Positions 28,637 to 37,929 of a stretch of DNA of 64,000 nucleotides are shown piece by piece. Under the pieces are notes generated by a model. The model was given only the letters and a program-made list of their open reading frames with translations. It had not been told where the DNA came from and did not search any database. The DNA is taken from the NCBI GenBank assembly GCA_937922945.1, contig CAKZUP010000032.1, positions 57,849 through 121,848 on the forward strand. The letters are read 5' to 3'. Both the position numbers and the translations under genes were made by a program. How positions within the stretch are numbered: position 1 is the stretch's first letter; each line of letters opens with the position of its first letter. Source of the DNA: an uncultured Granulosicoccaceae bacterium. GTDB taxonomy: Bacteria > Pseudomonadota > Gammaproteobacteria > Granulosicoccales > Granulosicoccaceae.

Positions 28637-31005
28637 GCATAGTCGCCCTTTACTCGCGACTTGGTCGGATCAAAATGGGGGAATGCAGAAACGCTGGCTT
28701 TGAGTCTTTTCTGTTGACCATCGAGCTGACCCACTTCCAGTTCTGTGCCGATTTGTGCATGCGTGGTGTCAACTCTCGCCAACGCGATCACTTTGCCGAG
28801 AATGGGTGATTTAACAGCAGAGGTCACTTGGCCGACTTGTGCTTTACCAACCCGTATACAATCGCCCGAGCTTGGCACGACACCTCCTAAAATGTCGAGA
28901 CCAACCAGTTGGCGCTGTGGATGTTCTTTTCTTTGTACTAATGCATCGCGACCGATAAAGTCGTCGGGTTTGGATTTCAACGGCACAGTAAAACCGATTC
29001 CAGCCTCATACGGGTTAGTGGTGTCGTCAAACTCGTAGCCTGCAAAGATAAGCCCTGACTCTATCCGCAACATATCCAACGCGCTGAGACCGAGTGGTAC
29101 CATTCCAACCGGTTCGCCTGCCGCCCACAGCGTATCGAACACAGCCGTGGCATCTTTAGGGTGACAATATACTTCGTAGCCTAACTCACCGGTGTAACCA
29201 GTGCGGCTCACGACCACAGGCGCGCCATGAAAATCGTTCAGGCGTCCTACAGAAAATCGAAACCAACCTAAATCTGTGATACTGGTCTGGGTAGGAGATG
29301 TCCAGATAACGTGTTCAAGAATGCTGCGCGAAAGCGGGCCTTGCAATGCCACATTACACAACTGGTCGGTTGAGCATCGCACCCATGCATTCAGCCCTCG
29401 TTTCTCTGCCTGCTCTCGAAGCCATAAGCCACTGTCGTCGTTACCACCAATCCAACGAAAATTTGTATCGCCAAGTCGATATACAGTACCATCGTCAACC
29501 ATGCCGCCATGCTCGTAACACATAGCGGTATAAACGACTTGTCCTACCGCCAGTTTTTTCATATCGCGGGTAACGCAAGCCTGCATTAACTGTTCTGCAT
29601 CAGGCCCTGTAACTTCATATTTACGCAATGGACTTAAATCCATGATGGCGGCTTTTTCGCGACAAGCCCAGTATTCGGCAATAGCACCTTGATTATCAAA
29701 TTGATTGGCTAACCAGTAACCGTTGTACTCGATAAAATCTTGAGTGTGTTTTGAAAAGCTTTGATGAAAACCGGTTTGTTTTGTTTCTTCCACGTCTGCC
29801 TCCGGCGACTTGCGCCACCCGATAGATGTTTTAAATTGTTCTTTCTCTGCATAGACACGAACCTGAATGTCGGTTGGATTCCAACCATTGGCCGGGTCTA
29901 TATCGCACGGGCAAGCAGAGGATACGCAAACCAGATCGGTCAGGGCTTTGAGCATGACATAATCGCCGGGCCGCGACCAAGGCGCGTCAAAGCCGATAGC
30001 GTTTGTGTCATCAAGCAACGTATTAAAAAAGAAATTAATCGCTGGCCAACCGGCTCTGGGCCGCACGTTGAATTTGGCTAGTTCCCGGTTCATGTTGTCA
30101 GAACAATTAATGTGTCCCGGATACCCTAGATCGTCGTAGTATCGAGCAGTACAGGCTAAACCAAACGTATCGTGACGACCGCATGTATCCTGAACAATTT
30201 GAACCAACGGTTCCTGATCAACACTAAAATATTTAGAATAGATGCCCGGCGCAGGATACAGAGAACCCATAAGTGTTCGAGTGGTTGTCGGGTCGATATC
30301 GCGTTCAATGCCTTTATCCAGCGCTCTTGCGGAAAACGCCTGAAAGTCTGAACACTCGCGACCTTGTACGTCGAGCACTTGAATGTAATCACCGGCGCGA
30401 ACTTCGTAGACATGGGCTGAGCCAGGTGCAATGTTTTTATCAACAAGGGTATCTGCCAGTGGATCGGGGGCAACCAGAGCAGCCTTTGCCTCGTTCGGGT
30501 TAACGCGTTTTATGTACAGCACAAGCTCGGTTGGTGCATTTTGCGCTTCTGGCAACATAGACTGCCCGACCGCGCAAACCAACAATAATCCATCTGCACT
30601 GGCATGCACTGTGTGCATAGCACCAGCTTTCGAGCCTTCGCCAAACACCGTTATCGCTTCGGCCTTGGCAAGATCAAACCCTGACATTTTAAGCGCCGTT
30701 CGCACTTTTTTCGCCGACGGTTCATCAGCGCTTAATGCCGTTACAGTACCAGCAGGAGATGATGCATTGGATGCGCCAAGTACCGATACATCCGATGCAC
30801 CATCTGGCGTGAAAAAAATCAATTCACCAGTCTGCAAACCCTGAGGGTCCAACACACTGATTTCATCTCCGGCACTAATGCTTAGCGCACGCGTACCACC
30901 TCCTGGTACGGGATGACGTTCTACACCGTGTTCGAGTACCGGTAAACCCGGTTCTATAACACCTTGACGTTCATAAGGTGTTTCAAACACAGCTCTGACG
31001 CTCAT
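28633..31005 (-). CDS. tdm: Trimethylamine N-oxide demethylase (DUF1989-GcvT fusion)
   Basis: 790 aa; two DUF1989-like N-terminal segments (including EVRAGDYIQVLDVQGRECSDFQAF and CPCDIDPANGWNPTDIQVRVY) fused to a C-terminal GcvT/THF-binding domain (SRTGYTGELGYEVYCHPKDA); genomic proximity to tmm. Confidence 0.85.
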   Translation of the reverse strand: MSVRAVFETPYERQGVIEPGLPVLEHGVERHPVPGGGTRALSISAGDEISVLDPQGLQTGELIFFTPDGASDVSVLGASNASSPAGTVTALSADEPSAKKVRTALKMSGFDLAKAEAITVFGEGSKAGAMHTVHASADGLLLVCAVGQSMLPEAQNAPTELVLYIKRVNPNEAKAALVAPDPLADTLVDKNIAPGSAHVYEVRAGDYIQVLDVQGRECSDFQAFSARALDKGIERDIDPTTTRTLMGSLYPAPGIYSKYFSVDQEPLVQIVQDTCGRHDTFGLACTARYYDDLGYPGHINCSDNMNRELAKFNVRPRAGWPAINFFFNTLLDDTNAIGFDAPWSRPGDYVMLKALTDLVCVSSACPCDIDPANGWNPTDIQVRVYAEKEQFKTSIGWRKSPEADVEETKQTGFHQSFSKHTQDFIEYNGYWLANQFDNQGAIAEYWACREKAAIMDLSPLRKYEVTGPDAEQLMQACVTRDMKKLAVGQVVYTAMCYEHGGMVDDGTVYRLGDTNFRWIGGNDDSGLWLREQAEKRGLNAWVRCSTDQLCNVALQGPLSRSILEHVIWTSPTQTSITDLGWFRFSVGRLNDFHGAPVVVSRTGYTGELGYEVYCHPKDATAVFDTLWAAGEPVGMVPLGLSALDMLRIESGLIFAGYEFDDTTNPYEAGIGFTVPLKSKPDDFIGRDALVQRKEHPQRQLVGLDILGGVVPSSGDCIRVGKAQVGQVTSAVKSPILGKVIALARVDTTHAQIGTELEVGQLDGQQKRLKASVSAFPHFDPTKSRVKGDYA

Positions 31006-31610
31006 GGCACCAGCGACCGGTTTTCAGATTTGTCCCAATCGGGAGTGAAACCGAGAATAATAGTATCTGGATGCAATTCAGGGTTGAACAGTAAGTTGTG
31101 CCACCACGTAGACTGATACAACGGGTGCGTCTTCGACAACTCAACCACTTTGCATTGCAACCGGTATTGCTGCGAGTACGCTTCAAATAATAATGAACAG
31201 CTTCCTGCATCGATAAGACGACGTGCACCGACAGATTCAGGTTGGAATGTGGCGCTTAACGTGTCTGTAAACTCTCTTGCCTTTTGAAAATAGGTCGACG
31301 AAAAATACGTCAACGCTTTTTCTCGCCGTTGTGCCGGGTCGTGAGTTTGCTTAACCATGTGTTTTAATTCAGGGGTCTTTGAATAAGCGCCCCATTTGGA
31401 AAACACAGTAATGATGTTACCGAATGGTTCTGTATTTCCGGGCAGCGTCACCGCAGGTGTTACCGCATCATCGGGCCGACCTTGATGGTCGCGCATGGCT
31501 ATTTGCCTAACGCGGCATTGCCAACCCAGAAATTGCTCCATCAGCGCATGATTGCCTGGCCCTTTGACCATCATCTCGATTGCCGACGACGTACCGGTAA
31601 ATGTGCTCAC
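31002..31610 (-). CDS. Uncharacterised 202-aa protein in tdm operon
   Basis: ATGA overlaps with both the tdm start and the upstream amidase stop; no family recognised. Confidence 0.7.
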   Translation of the reverse strand: MSTFTGTSSAIEMMVKGPGNHALMEQFLGWQCRVRQIAMRDHQGRPDDAVTPAVTLPGNTEPFGNIITVFSKWGAYSKTPELKHMVKQTHDPAQRREKALTYFSSTYFQKAREFTDTLSATFQPESVGARRLIDAGSCSLLFEAYSQQYRLQCKVVELSKTHPLYQSTWWHNLLFNPELHPDTIILGFTPDWDKSENRSLVP

Positions 31611-32485
31611 GCCACTTCCTCACCAGGTTCGCGCTTGTTATCGAACTTGTTTTCGACAACCGCAAGCGTATACGGCTTGCCATGTTTCAGACTGGGAATT
31701 TTTGCACGTGTTGCTTGTGCATCGTCGACGTTGAAGGATGCGCAGACAATACCAGTTCCCTCTCCACCATCTGCCAGCACTGCACCCCATGGGTCGATAA
31801 CGAGTGAATGGCCGTAGCTCTCACCACCTCCAGAGACTTTTCCGGTCGCACAGGGCGCGATAACGAATGCCCCGTTTTCAATCGCCCGTGCCCGGTTCAG
31901 CGCGTGCCAATGCGCTTGCCCGGTTTTCTTGGTAAACGCCGCTGGCACCAATAAAATGTCTGCACCCGCCTGTGATAAGTCTCGGTATAAACTCGGAAAA
32001 CGTAAATCGTAGCAGATAGACAAACCGAGCTTCCCGAATGGCGTATCTACTACAACCGCCTTGTCGCCAGCCTGCACTTTTTCACTTTCACAATAAGACT
32101 GTTTTTCTGACAACGCGATATCGAACAAATGAATTTTGTCGTAACGCGCTTTAATTTCGCCCAGATTATCAATGACAAAACAACGGTTATAGAATTTATT
32201 GCCAGCCGGGTTTTCAATGGCGACAGAACCGAGCACCACCCACACGTTGTGTTCTTTCGCGAACGCTTGCAGCCCGGATAAAACCGGGTGCGCCTGTTCA
32301 GTGTAAACCGGCGGTGAAAACAAGCGACCTTCTGTTTTCAATCCACCGGAATACTCCGGCAGTAGCAATAACTCTGCGCCTTCTTCCACGGCACGTTTAG
32401 CAAGTTCAATCGCGTGAGCCAGCGCATCATCGGCACTGGCATGCGCGCAGGTTTGCAAACACGCTATGTTGACCTTTCTGCTCAT
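31607..32485 (-). CDS. Carbon-nitrogen hydrolase (nitrilase superfamily, Nit2/omega-amidase-like)
   Basis: Catalytic Glu (LLPEYSGG), Lys (YDKIHLFD), Cys (SICYDLRFPSLYRDL). Confidence 0.9.
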   Translation of the reverse strand: MSRKVNIACLQTCAHASADDALAHAIELAKRAVEEGAELLLLPEYSGGLKTEGRLFSPPVYTEQAHPVLSGLQAFAKEHNVWVVLGSVAIENPAGNKFYNRCFVIDNLGEIKARYDKIHLFDIALSEKQSYCESEKVQAGDKAVVVDTPFGKLGLSICYDLRFPSLYRDLSQAGADILLVPAAFTKKTGQAHWHALNRARAIENGAFVIAPCATGKVSGGGESYGHSLVIDPWGAVLADGGEGTGIVCASFNVDDAQATRAKIPSLKHGKPYTLAVVENKFDNKREPGEEVA

Positions 32486-32490
32486 TTTAA

Positions 32491-32526
32491 AATTTGCACT
32501 CTAATTTGCACCCTAACTTGCACGTT
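32491..32526. repeat. 3 x 12-bp tandem repeat in the gap between two operon genes
   Basis: AATTTGCACTCT / AATTTGCACCCT / AACTTGCACGTT. Confidence 0.85.
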
Positions 32527-32938
32527 AGAATTTACAGTAAGCCTTTCTCAGTGTTACCAATGGATGCCTGTCGGACATTTGAAACTTGATTAGTAACTCT
32601 CGTGCAATCATGTCACGATCTTGCTGATTGTCCGGTAATTCAATGGTATCGGGCACTCTAACCCAACCATTGATATTGCGATCGAAAACAGCGGCTTTAC
32701 CGTCTTCGTATCCCATGTGAACATCTTCCAACCAGTTCAGATCGTCCCACCCCATGACTTCCATATAACCTTTGAGAAAGTCGGTGATACGGTCGTAGTC
32801 TGGCACAAGATTAACGTCGTAGCGATAACCTATGTGTTGACCAATTTCCTTTTCACGTTCAGAGTCCAGCCCCGATTTATCTTTGACAAACTGGTCGACA
32901 TCTTTGATTTCCGACCCTCGGTATTGAGTGCCCGCCAT
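32525..32938 (-). CDS. Uncharacterised 137-aa protein following mgsC
   Basis: ORF 32525..33019; start placed at MAGTQYRGSEIKDVDQFVKDKSG just after the mgsC stop; no family recognised. Confidence 0.65.
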   Translation of the reverse strand: MAGTQYRGSEIKDVDQFVKDKSGLDSEREKEIGQHIGYRYDVNLVPDYDRITDFLKGYMEVMGWDDLNWLEDVHMGYEDGKAAVFDRNINGWVRVPDTIELPDNQQDRDMIARELLIKFQMSDRHPLVTLRKAYCKF

Positions 32939-32954
32939 TGTTCTTCTCCTTACC

Positions 32955-34310
32955 TTATAAGTGGTGGTAGTCGTCAATGCCGACTGTGTACTCAGTACCC
33001 GCCAATGGCACACCAGCAATAGCTGAGGCTTCCATTGTCAGTGCTGCCAAATCTTCAGGTTCAAGCGAATGAAGGTTGGTTTTACCGCAGGCTCGTGCAA
33101 ACAACTGGGCTTCGATAGTTAATGTGTGAAGAAAGTTATAGACACGTTCTGCAGCTTCGTCCGGGTTAAGCCTTGCACGCAGCTTTGGATCTTGCGTAGC
33201 AACTCCAACAGGACATCGACCCGTATGACAGTGATAACAGTAACCGGGCTCAACACCCATTTCTTCTTCAAAGTCTGCCTCTGGAATATCTTTGTTGCAG
33301 TTCAGTGCCATCATTGCAGAGTGGCCGATAGCGATAGCATCAGCACCGAGTGCAATTGCCTTCGCGACATCTGCACCATTGCGAATTCCACCAGCGTAAA
33401 TAAGCGTAATTTCACCACGCTTGCCAAGATCATCAATGGCTTTACGCGCCTGTCGAATAGCCGCCATACCGGGAACACCCGTTTCTTCTGTCGCCAGGTG
33501 TGGCCCCGCTCCGGTACCACCTTCCATTCCATCAATGTAAATGGAATCCGGGTCGCACTTAACGGCCATACGAACATCGTCATATACGCGAGCTGCACCC
33601 AGTTTTAACTGAATAGGAATCTGCCAATCAGTTGCTTCTCGAATTTCCTGTATTTTCAAGGCAAGATCATCAGGCCCCAACCAATCAGGATGACGCGCAG
33701 GTGAGCGTTGGTCGATGCCCGCCGGCAGTGATCGCATTTCTGCAACCTGATCAGTTACTTTTTGACCCATCAGGTGCCCACCCAATCCAACTTTACAGCC
33801 CTGACCAATGAAAAATTCACAACCATCGGCAAGCATTAAATGATGTGGGTTGAATCCATAGCGAGATTGAATGCATTGATAAAACCATTTAGACGAGTAG
33901 CGCCTTTCGTCTGGAATCATACCGCCCTCACCCGAACAGGTTGCACTTCCAGCCATAGTTGCACCGCGTGCTAAGGCTGTTTTTGCCTCGAACGAGAGTG
34001 CGCCAAAACTCATGCCGGTGATATACACCGGAATATCAAGCTCAATGGGCTTTTTACATCTGGGCCCGATTATCGTTTTGGTATCACACTTTTCCCGATA
34101 TCCTTCAATAACAAATCGCGTTAAGGTGCCAGGTAGAAAGGTTAAGTCATCCCAATGCGGAATCTTCTTAAACAACGAGAAGCCGCGCATGCGATAACGG
34201 CCCAGCTCGGATTTAATGTGAATGTCGTCGATTACGCGAGGTGGGAATACAAACGACTCGCCTAACCGGTTAACGTCTCTGGTCAGATTTTTCTTTTTTA
34301 CTTCATCCAT
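32955..34310 (-). CDS. mgsC: N-methylglutamate synthase, FMN/Fe-S glutamate-synthase-like subunit
   Basis: 'ITGMSFGALSFEAKTALARGA', 'DSIYIDGMEGGTGAGP', 'CYHCHTGRCPVGVATQDPKLR' of the GltB central/FMN domain; order with GXGXG, GATase and gmaS. Confidence 0.88.
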   Translation of the reverse strand: MDEVKKKNLTRDVNRLGESFVFPPRVIDDIHIKSELGRYRMRGFSLFKKIPHWDDLTFLPGTLTRFVIEGYREKCDTKTIIGPRCKKPIELDIPVYITGMSFGALSFEAKTALARGATMAGSATCSGEGGMIPDERRYSSKWFYQCIQSRYGFNPHHLMLADGCEFFIGQGCKVGLGGHLMGQKVTDQVAEMRSLPAGIDQRSPARHPDWLGPDDLALKIQEIREATDWQIPIQLKLGAARVYDDVRMAVKCDPDSIYIDGMEGGTGAGPHLATEETGVPGMAAIRQARKAIDDLGKRGEITLIYAGGIRNGADVAKAIALGADAIAIGHSAMMALNCNKDIPEADFEEEMGVEPGYCYHCHTGRCPVGVATQDPKLRARLNPDEAAERVYNFLHTLTIEAQLFARACGKTNLHSLEPEDLAALTMEASAIAGVPLAGTEYTVGIDDYHHL

Positions 34311-34327
34311 TGTATTGTCTCCACCCG

Positions 34328-35197
34328 TTACAGAATGAGCTTTTTCTCATTAGGCTCAAGATTGTCGTAGTTCCACAACTGCTTACCAGCAACAATCTTG
34401 TGGAAATGATCAACGCCTTTATCAGGCATTAATTCGTATTGTTGTAGTTTTCTGGTTAACCAGGCTTTGTCGAGATCGGTCAGTTCAGCATGGACCGCAT
34501 CCACGCCCAAGGATTTGATATCGCCGCCGATAAAAATCGTACCATCGTACATGGAGTCACCCAGATTCTTACCAGCATTACCGCAAACTATCATGCGTCC
34601 ACGTTGCATCATGAAACCTGACAATGCGCCAGTGTCACCGCCAACAATAATGGTGCCGCCCTTCATATCGATACCTGTTCGGGAGCCAACCGAGCCACGG
34701 CAAACAAGATCGCCACCACGAATTGCAGCACCGAACGTGGAGCCTGCATTCTTCTCAATGACCACGGTGCCCGACATCATGTTCTCACCACACGACCAGC
34801 CAACACGCCCTTTAATTCTGACATTCGGACCATCAATGAGACCCACTGCGAAATAGCCGAGTGACCCTTCTACTTCCAGCGTAAGCCGGTTGAGGATGCC
34901 AACACCCACTGAGTGCATTCCGCGAGGGTTCTTGATAACGATCGTGCCGTTACCTTCTTCCATCGCTGCGCGCATCTTGTTATTTAATTCGGTCGTGGTA
35001 AGACCATCAGTGTCAATTTCAACTCGTTTGTTATAAAAAACATCCGGCGCCCACGGGTAGGTATAACGTTCTTCCTCATCGGGATTAAACTCGATAAGAA
35101 GCGAGCGACCAAACAGTTGTTCTGTGGTTAAGCCCAGAGCCTCAACACGCTGTTCTTGTGTCATTGCCTGTAGCTCAGAATCAGTTACGCCTGCCAT
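34328..35197 (-). CDS. mgsB: N-methylglutamate synthase, GXGXG-domain subunit
   Basis: Repetitive beta-helix 'GGDLVCRGSVGSRTGIDMKGGTIIVGGDTGALSGFMMQRGRMIVCGNAGKNLGDSMYDGTIFIGG'. Confidence 0.88.
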   Translation of the reverse strand: MAGVTDSELQAMTQEQRVEALGLTTEQLFGRSLLIEFNPDEEERYTYPWAPDVFYNKRVEIDTDGLTTTELNNKMRAAMEEGNGTIVIKNPRGMHSVGVGILNRLTLEVEGSLGYFAVGLIDGPNVRIKGRVGWSCGENMMSGTVVIEKNAGSTFGAAIRGGDLVCRGSVGSRTGIDMKGGTIIVGGDTGALSGFMMQRGRMIVCGNAGKNLGDSMYDGTIFIGGDIKSLGVDAVHAELTDLDKAWLTRKLQQYELMPDKGVDHFHKIVAGKQLWNYDNLEPNEKKLIL

Positions 35198-36120
35198 ACT
35201 CGAACCTCCTCGTCGTAGGGATCGGTGGTGTCTATCTCTTCAGGTAAAATAGCGCGTATAGCAACTTCCTCAGATGCCATTGCGATAAGATCATCACTCT
35301 CGTACAACACTAATGGTTTCGCAGCCATAGTGTCTTTTGCCATACCGAGTTGATCTTTTGTGGCAACCAGGTACGTGAACACACCATCAATTTCGTCTAT
35401 TGAGCGTTTCAGGCTTTCCTCCAACGACACACCATTCGCTAGATTGTCTGCGGTATAAACAGCAAGTAACTCTGAATCACAGTTGGACATAAAGCGATGA
35501 CCTTTTTGCTCCATCTGACGTCGCTTGATCCAATAGTTTGTGATCTGACCGTTGTGCACTACCGAGACATCGTTATAGGGAAAAGCCCAATAAGGATGAG
35601 CGGAACGGATATCGACGTCTGATTCTGTTGCCATTCGTGTGTGGCCTATACCGTGTGTCCCCTGAAAATCGCCCAGCCCGTAGGTGTCTGAGACAACGGC
35701 TGCATCGCCCAAATCTTTTATAAGTTCCAGTCCATTACCAAGCGATAGAATCTCAACGCCTTCGAGTTCCTCAATATGCCTGGCCATATCTTCCGTATCG
35801 CCATCGTGAGAAATAAGATAACGCAGCGCATACGCGGTTGCTTGTTCTTTTGCTTTGACTACCGCCTTGTGTTCTGCAAGCAGAGCTTCAACGTCAGCGA
35901 TTCGCTTGTGAAGTACCTCAGTAAAACCGCGACCGCTTTCCATGTCTTCGCGCTCGGCACACTTCACCCGCATGATGTAGTCACCTTCGGTTGGTTCACC
36001 ATAAACGGCAAAACCAGTCGAATCAGGCCCCCTATGCTTTAAAGCTTGCAACATGGCTGTCATTTCAGACCCCACGTTCGAGCTTTTTCCTTTGTGTATA
36101 AGTCCGGCTATACCGCACAT
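35185..36120 (-). CDS. mgsA: N-methylglutamate synthase, class II glutamine amidotransferase subunit
   Basis: Starts MCGIAGLIHKG (Cys2 nucleophile); 'GIGHTRMATESDVDIRSAHPYW'; overlaps mgsB. Confidence 0.88.
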   Translation of the reverse strand: MCGIAGLIHKGKSSNVGSEMTAMLQALKHRGPDSTGFAVYGEPTEGDYIMRVKCAEREDMESGRGFTEVLHKRIADVEALLAEHKAVVKAKEQATAYALRYLISHDGDTEDMARHIEELEGVEILSLGNGLELIKDLGDAAVVSDTYGLGDFQGTHGIGHTRMATESDVDIRSAHPYWAFPYNDVSVVHNGQITNYWIKRRQMEQKGHRFMSNCDSELLAVYTADNLANGVSLEESLKRSIDEIDGVFTYLVATKDQLGMAKDTMAAKPLVLYESDDLIAMASEEVAIRAILPEEIDTTDPYDEEVRVWQA

Positions 36121-36195
36121 AAAGTGTGCTCCCCAGTATTAATAGGTTTAAAAATTATTTCTGTATTGGTTCAGCTATACAGCATTAGTTTCATT

Positions 36196-36230
36196 AAGCC
36201 ATTCCAGCCAGCGAGGTGCTGGAATGGCTT
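36196..36230. terminator. Perfect 13-bp hairpin between gmaS and mgsA
   Basis: AAGCCATTCCAGC-CAGCGAGGT-GCTGGAATGGCTT; T-rich tail lies on the + strand side, so the role on the minus-strand operon may be attenuation or mRNA stabilisation. Confidence 0.6.
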
Positions 36231-36237
36231 ATGTTTT

Positions 36238-37710
36238 TTATGGCAAGTAATCCATATACGTATCAGCATCCCAGTCGGTTGTGGTGTGCATGAAACGCTC
36301 CCACTCATCTGTCTTGTACTCGTGGAATAAACGATACATTTCACCCGGCATCGCACTTTGGATAACCTCATCTTTCGATAGAGCCACCAGTGCATCACCT
36401 AGAGACATAGGCAGTTTTTCAACCTGCTTACCTTCCTCTATTGCTGCGTATATATTGCGCTCTTCGGGCTCACCGCAGGGAATCTTGTTAGACAACCCAT
36501 CGTCCATCGCTTGTATGAGTCCGGCAGCCATAAGATAAGGATTAACCATGGAATCAACCGAGCGGAATTCAAACCGGCCAGGTGCTGAAATTCGCAAACC
36601 GGTTGTACGATTCTGAAAACCCCAGTCTTTGAAAACCGGTGCCCAAAAACCGGTATCCCACAAACGACGGTAGGAATTCACTGTCGAACAACCGATAACT
36701 GTTAATGCATCCAGATGTTTTACCATCCCGCCAATGGCGTGTTGTCCTATGATTCCTGGCATTTGCGGATCGCTGCCATCTGGCATAAAGGTATTTTCAC
36801 CGCCTGAGCGATAGGTGAAAACGTCTTCAGAGGCTGGCATGGTTTCTAATCTCAACGGGTTTACCTTGTCTTCACCGCCTTTCCACAAGCTTATATTGTG
36901 ATGACAACCACTGGCCGACACGCCCATAAACGGCTTCGTCATAAAGCAGGCGATAAGGCCTTCTTCACGCGCCACTTGTGCGCAAATTTGTCGGTAAGTG
37001 GTGAGTCGGTCTGCTGTCCGGGTGCATAAGTCGTAGGTGTAATTCAATTCAAGCTGACCAGGCGCATCTTCATGATCGCCCTGGATCATATCCAGCCCCA
37101 TAGCACGTGCGTACTTCAATACTTTCATGTAAACCGGGCGCAGGCTTTCAAATTGATCGATGTGATAGCAATACGGTTCGGAAAAACCCCCATTTGGCTT
37201 GCCGTTTTCATCTTTTTTCAGCCACATCATTTCTGGCTCTAATCCGGAGCGTAAATGCAGGCCGTGCTTGTTTTCAAAATCGGTGTGCAGCCGTTGTAAA
37301 TTACCGCGACAGTCAGACGTCAGGAATGAACCTGCATCTTCCCTTTCTTCACGGTTTCTGAACAATGTGCACCACACTCTGGCAACGCGCTTGTCCCACG
37401 GTATCTGACAAAACGTCTCAACCTCAGGAATGCCAACAAGCTCAGCTGCTTCGGGCCCGTAGCCCATGTAGTCGCCGTGTCGGTTTGTGAACAAATTGAT
37501 GGTCGCGCCGTAAACGAGTTGAAAACCCTTTTCAGCAATGGACTCCCAGTGATCAGCAGGTATCCCTTTTCCGCAGATTCGGCCGGTGATAGAGACAAAC
37601 TGCAAGTAAAGGTACTCAACGCCAAGTGCATCAATTTGCTTGCGCACCTCTTTAACCATCTTGTCTCTATCAGGCGCTTCAACAAACGCTTCGATATCGG
37701 TTTTGCTCAC
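36238..37710 (-). CDS. gmaS: Gamma-glutamylmethylamide synthetase (glutamine synthetase-like)
   Basis: Glutamine-synthetase fold signatures ('QGDHEDAPGQLELNYTYDLCTRTADRLTTYRQ', 'GRFEFRSVDSMVNPYLMAAGLIQA'); adjacency to mgsABC. Confidence 0.88.
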   Translation of the reverse strand: MSKTDIEAFVEAPDRDKMVKEVRKQIDALGVEYLYLQFVSITGRICGKGIPADHWESIAEKGFQLVYGATINLFTNRHGDYMGYGPEAAELVGIPEVETFCQIPWDKRVARVWCTLFRNREEREDAGSFLTSDCRGNLQRLHTDFENKHGLHLRSGLEPEMMWLKKDENGKPNGGFSEPYCYHIDQFESLRPVYMKVLKYARAMGLDMIQGDHEDAPGQLELNYTYDLCTRTADRLTTYRQICAQVAREEGLIACFMTKPFMGVSASGCHHNISLWKGGEDKVNPLRLETMPASEDVFTYRSGGENTFMPDGSDPQMPGIIGQHAIGGMVKHLDALTVIGCSTVNSYRRLWDTGFWAPVFKDWGFQNRTTGLRISAPGRFEFRSVDSMVNPYLMAAGLIQAMDDGLSNKIPCGEPEERNIYAAIEEGKQVEKLPMSLGDALVALSKDEVIQSAMPGEMYRLFHEYKTDEWERFMHTTTDWDADTYMDYLP

Positions 37711-37929
37711 TATGAATATCTCCTCTTGTGGTTGTTACTCTGGTTGTCCGTCTGATAGTCCGTCGGCTCGCCTCACTGTTTTTGGCAGGGGTTTACGGCG
37801 AAATTCGTTGGTTATTTCAACGCACCATACAGCTGATAATCAGCCTGTAAACGGCTTCGTGTTCTACGTCGCAGATTAATCGGAACCGTACCGACAAGCA
37901 ACCTTTTTTGAGCCAATATTGATTTTTTA

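Noticed and set aside
30431-30844. 137-aa plus-strand ORF inside tdm
   Set aside because: Antisense shadow ORF within the strongly supported tdm gene.
5118-32485. A nitrile degradation pathway joining nitrile hydratase with the nitrilase-superfamily gene at 31.6 kb
   Set aside because: They are 25 kb apart, on opposite strands and in different operons; the latter looks Nit2/omega-amidase-like and belongs to the tdm operon.
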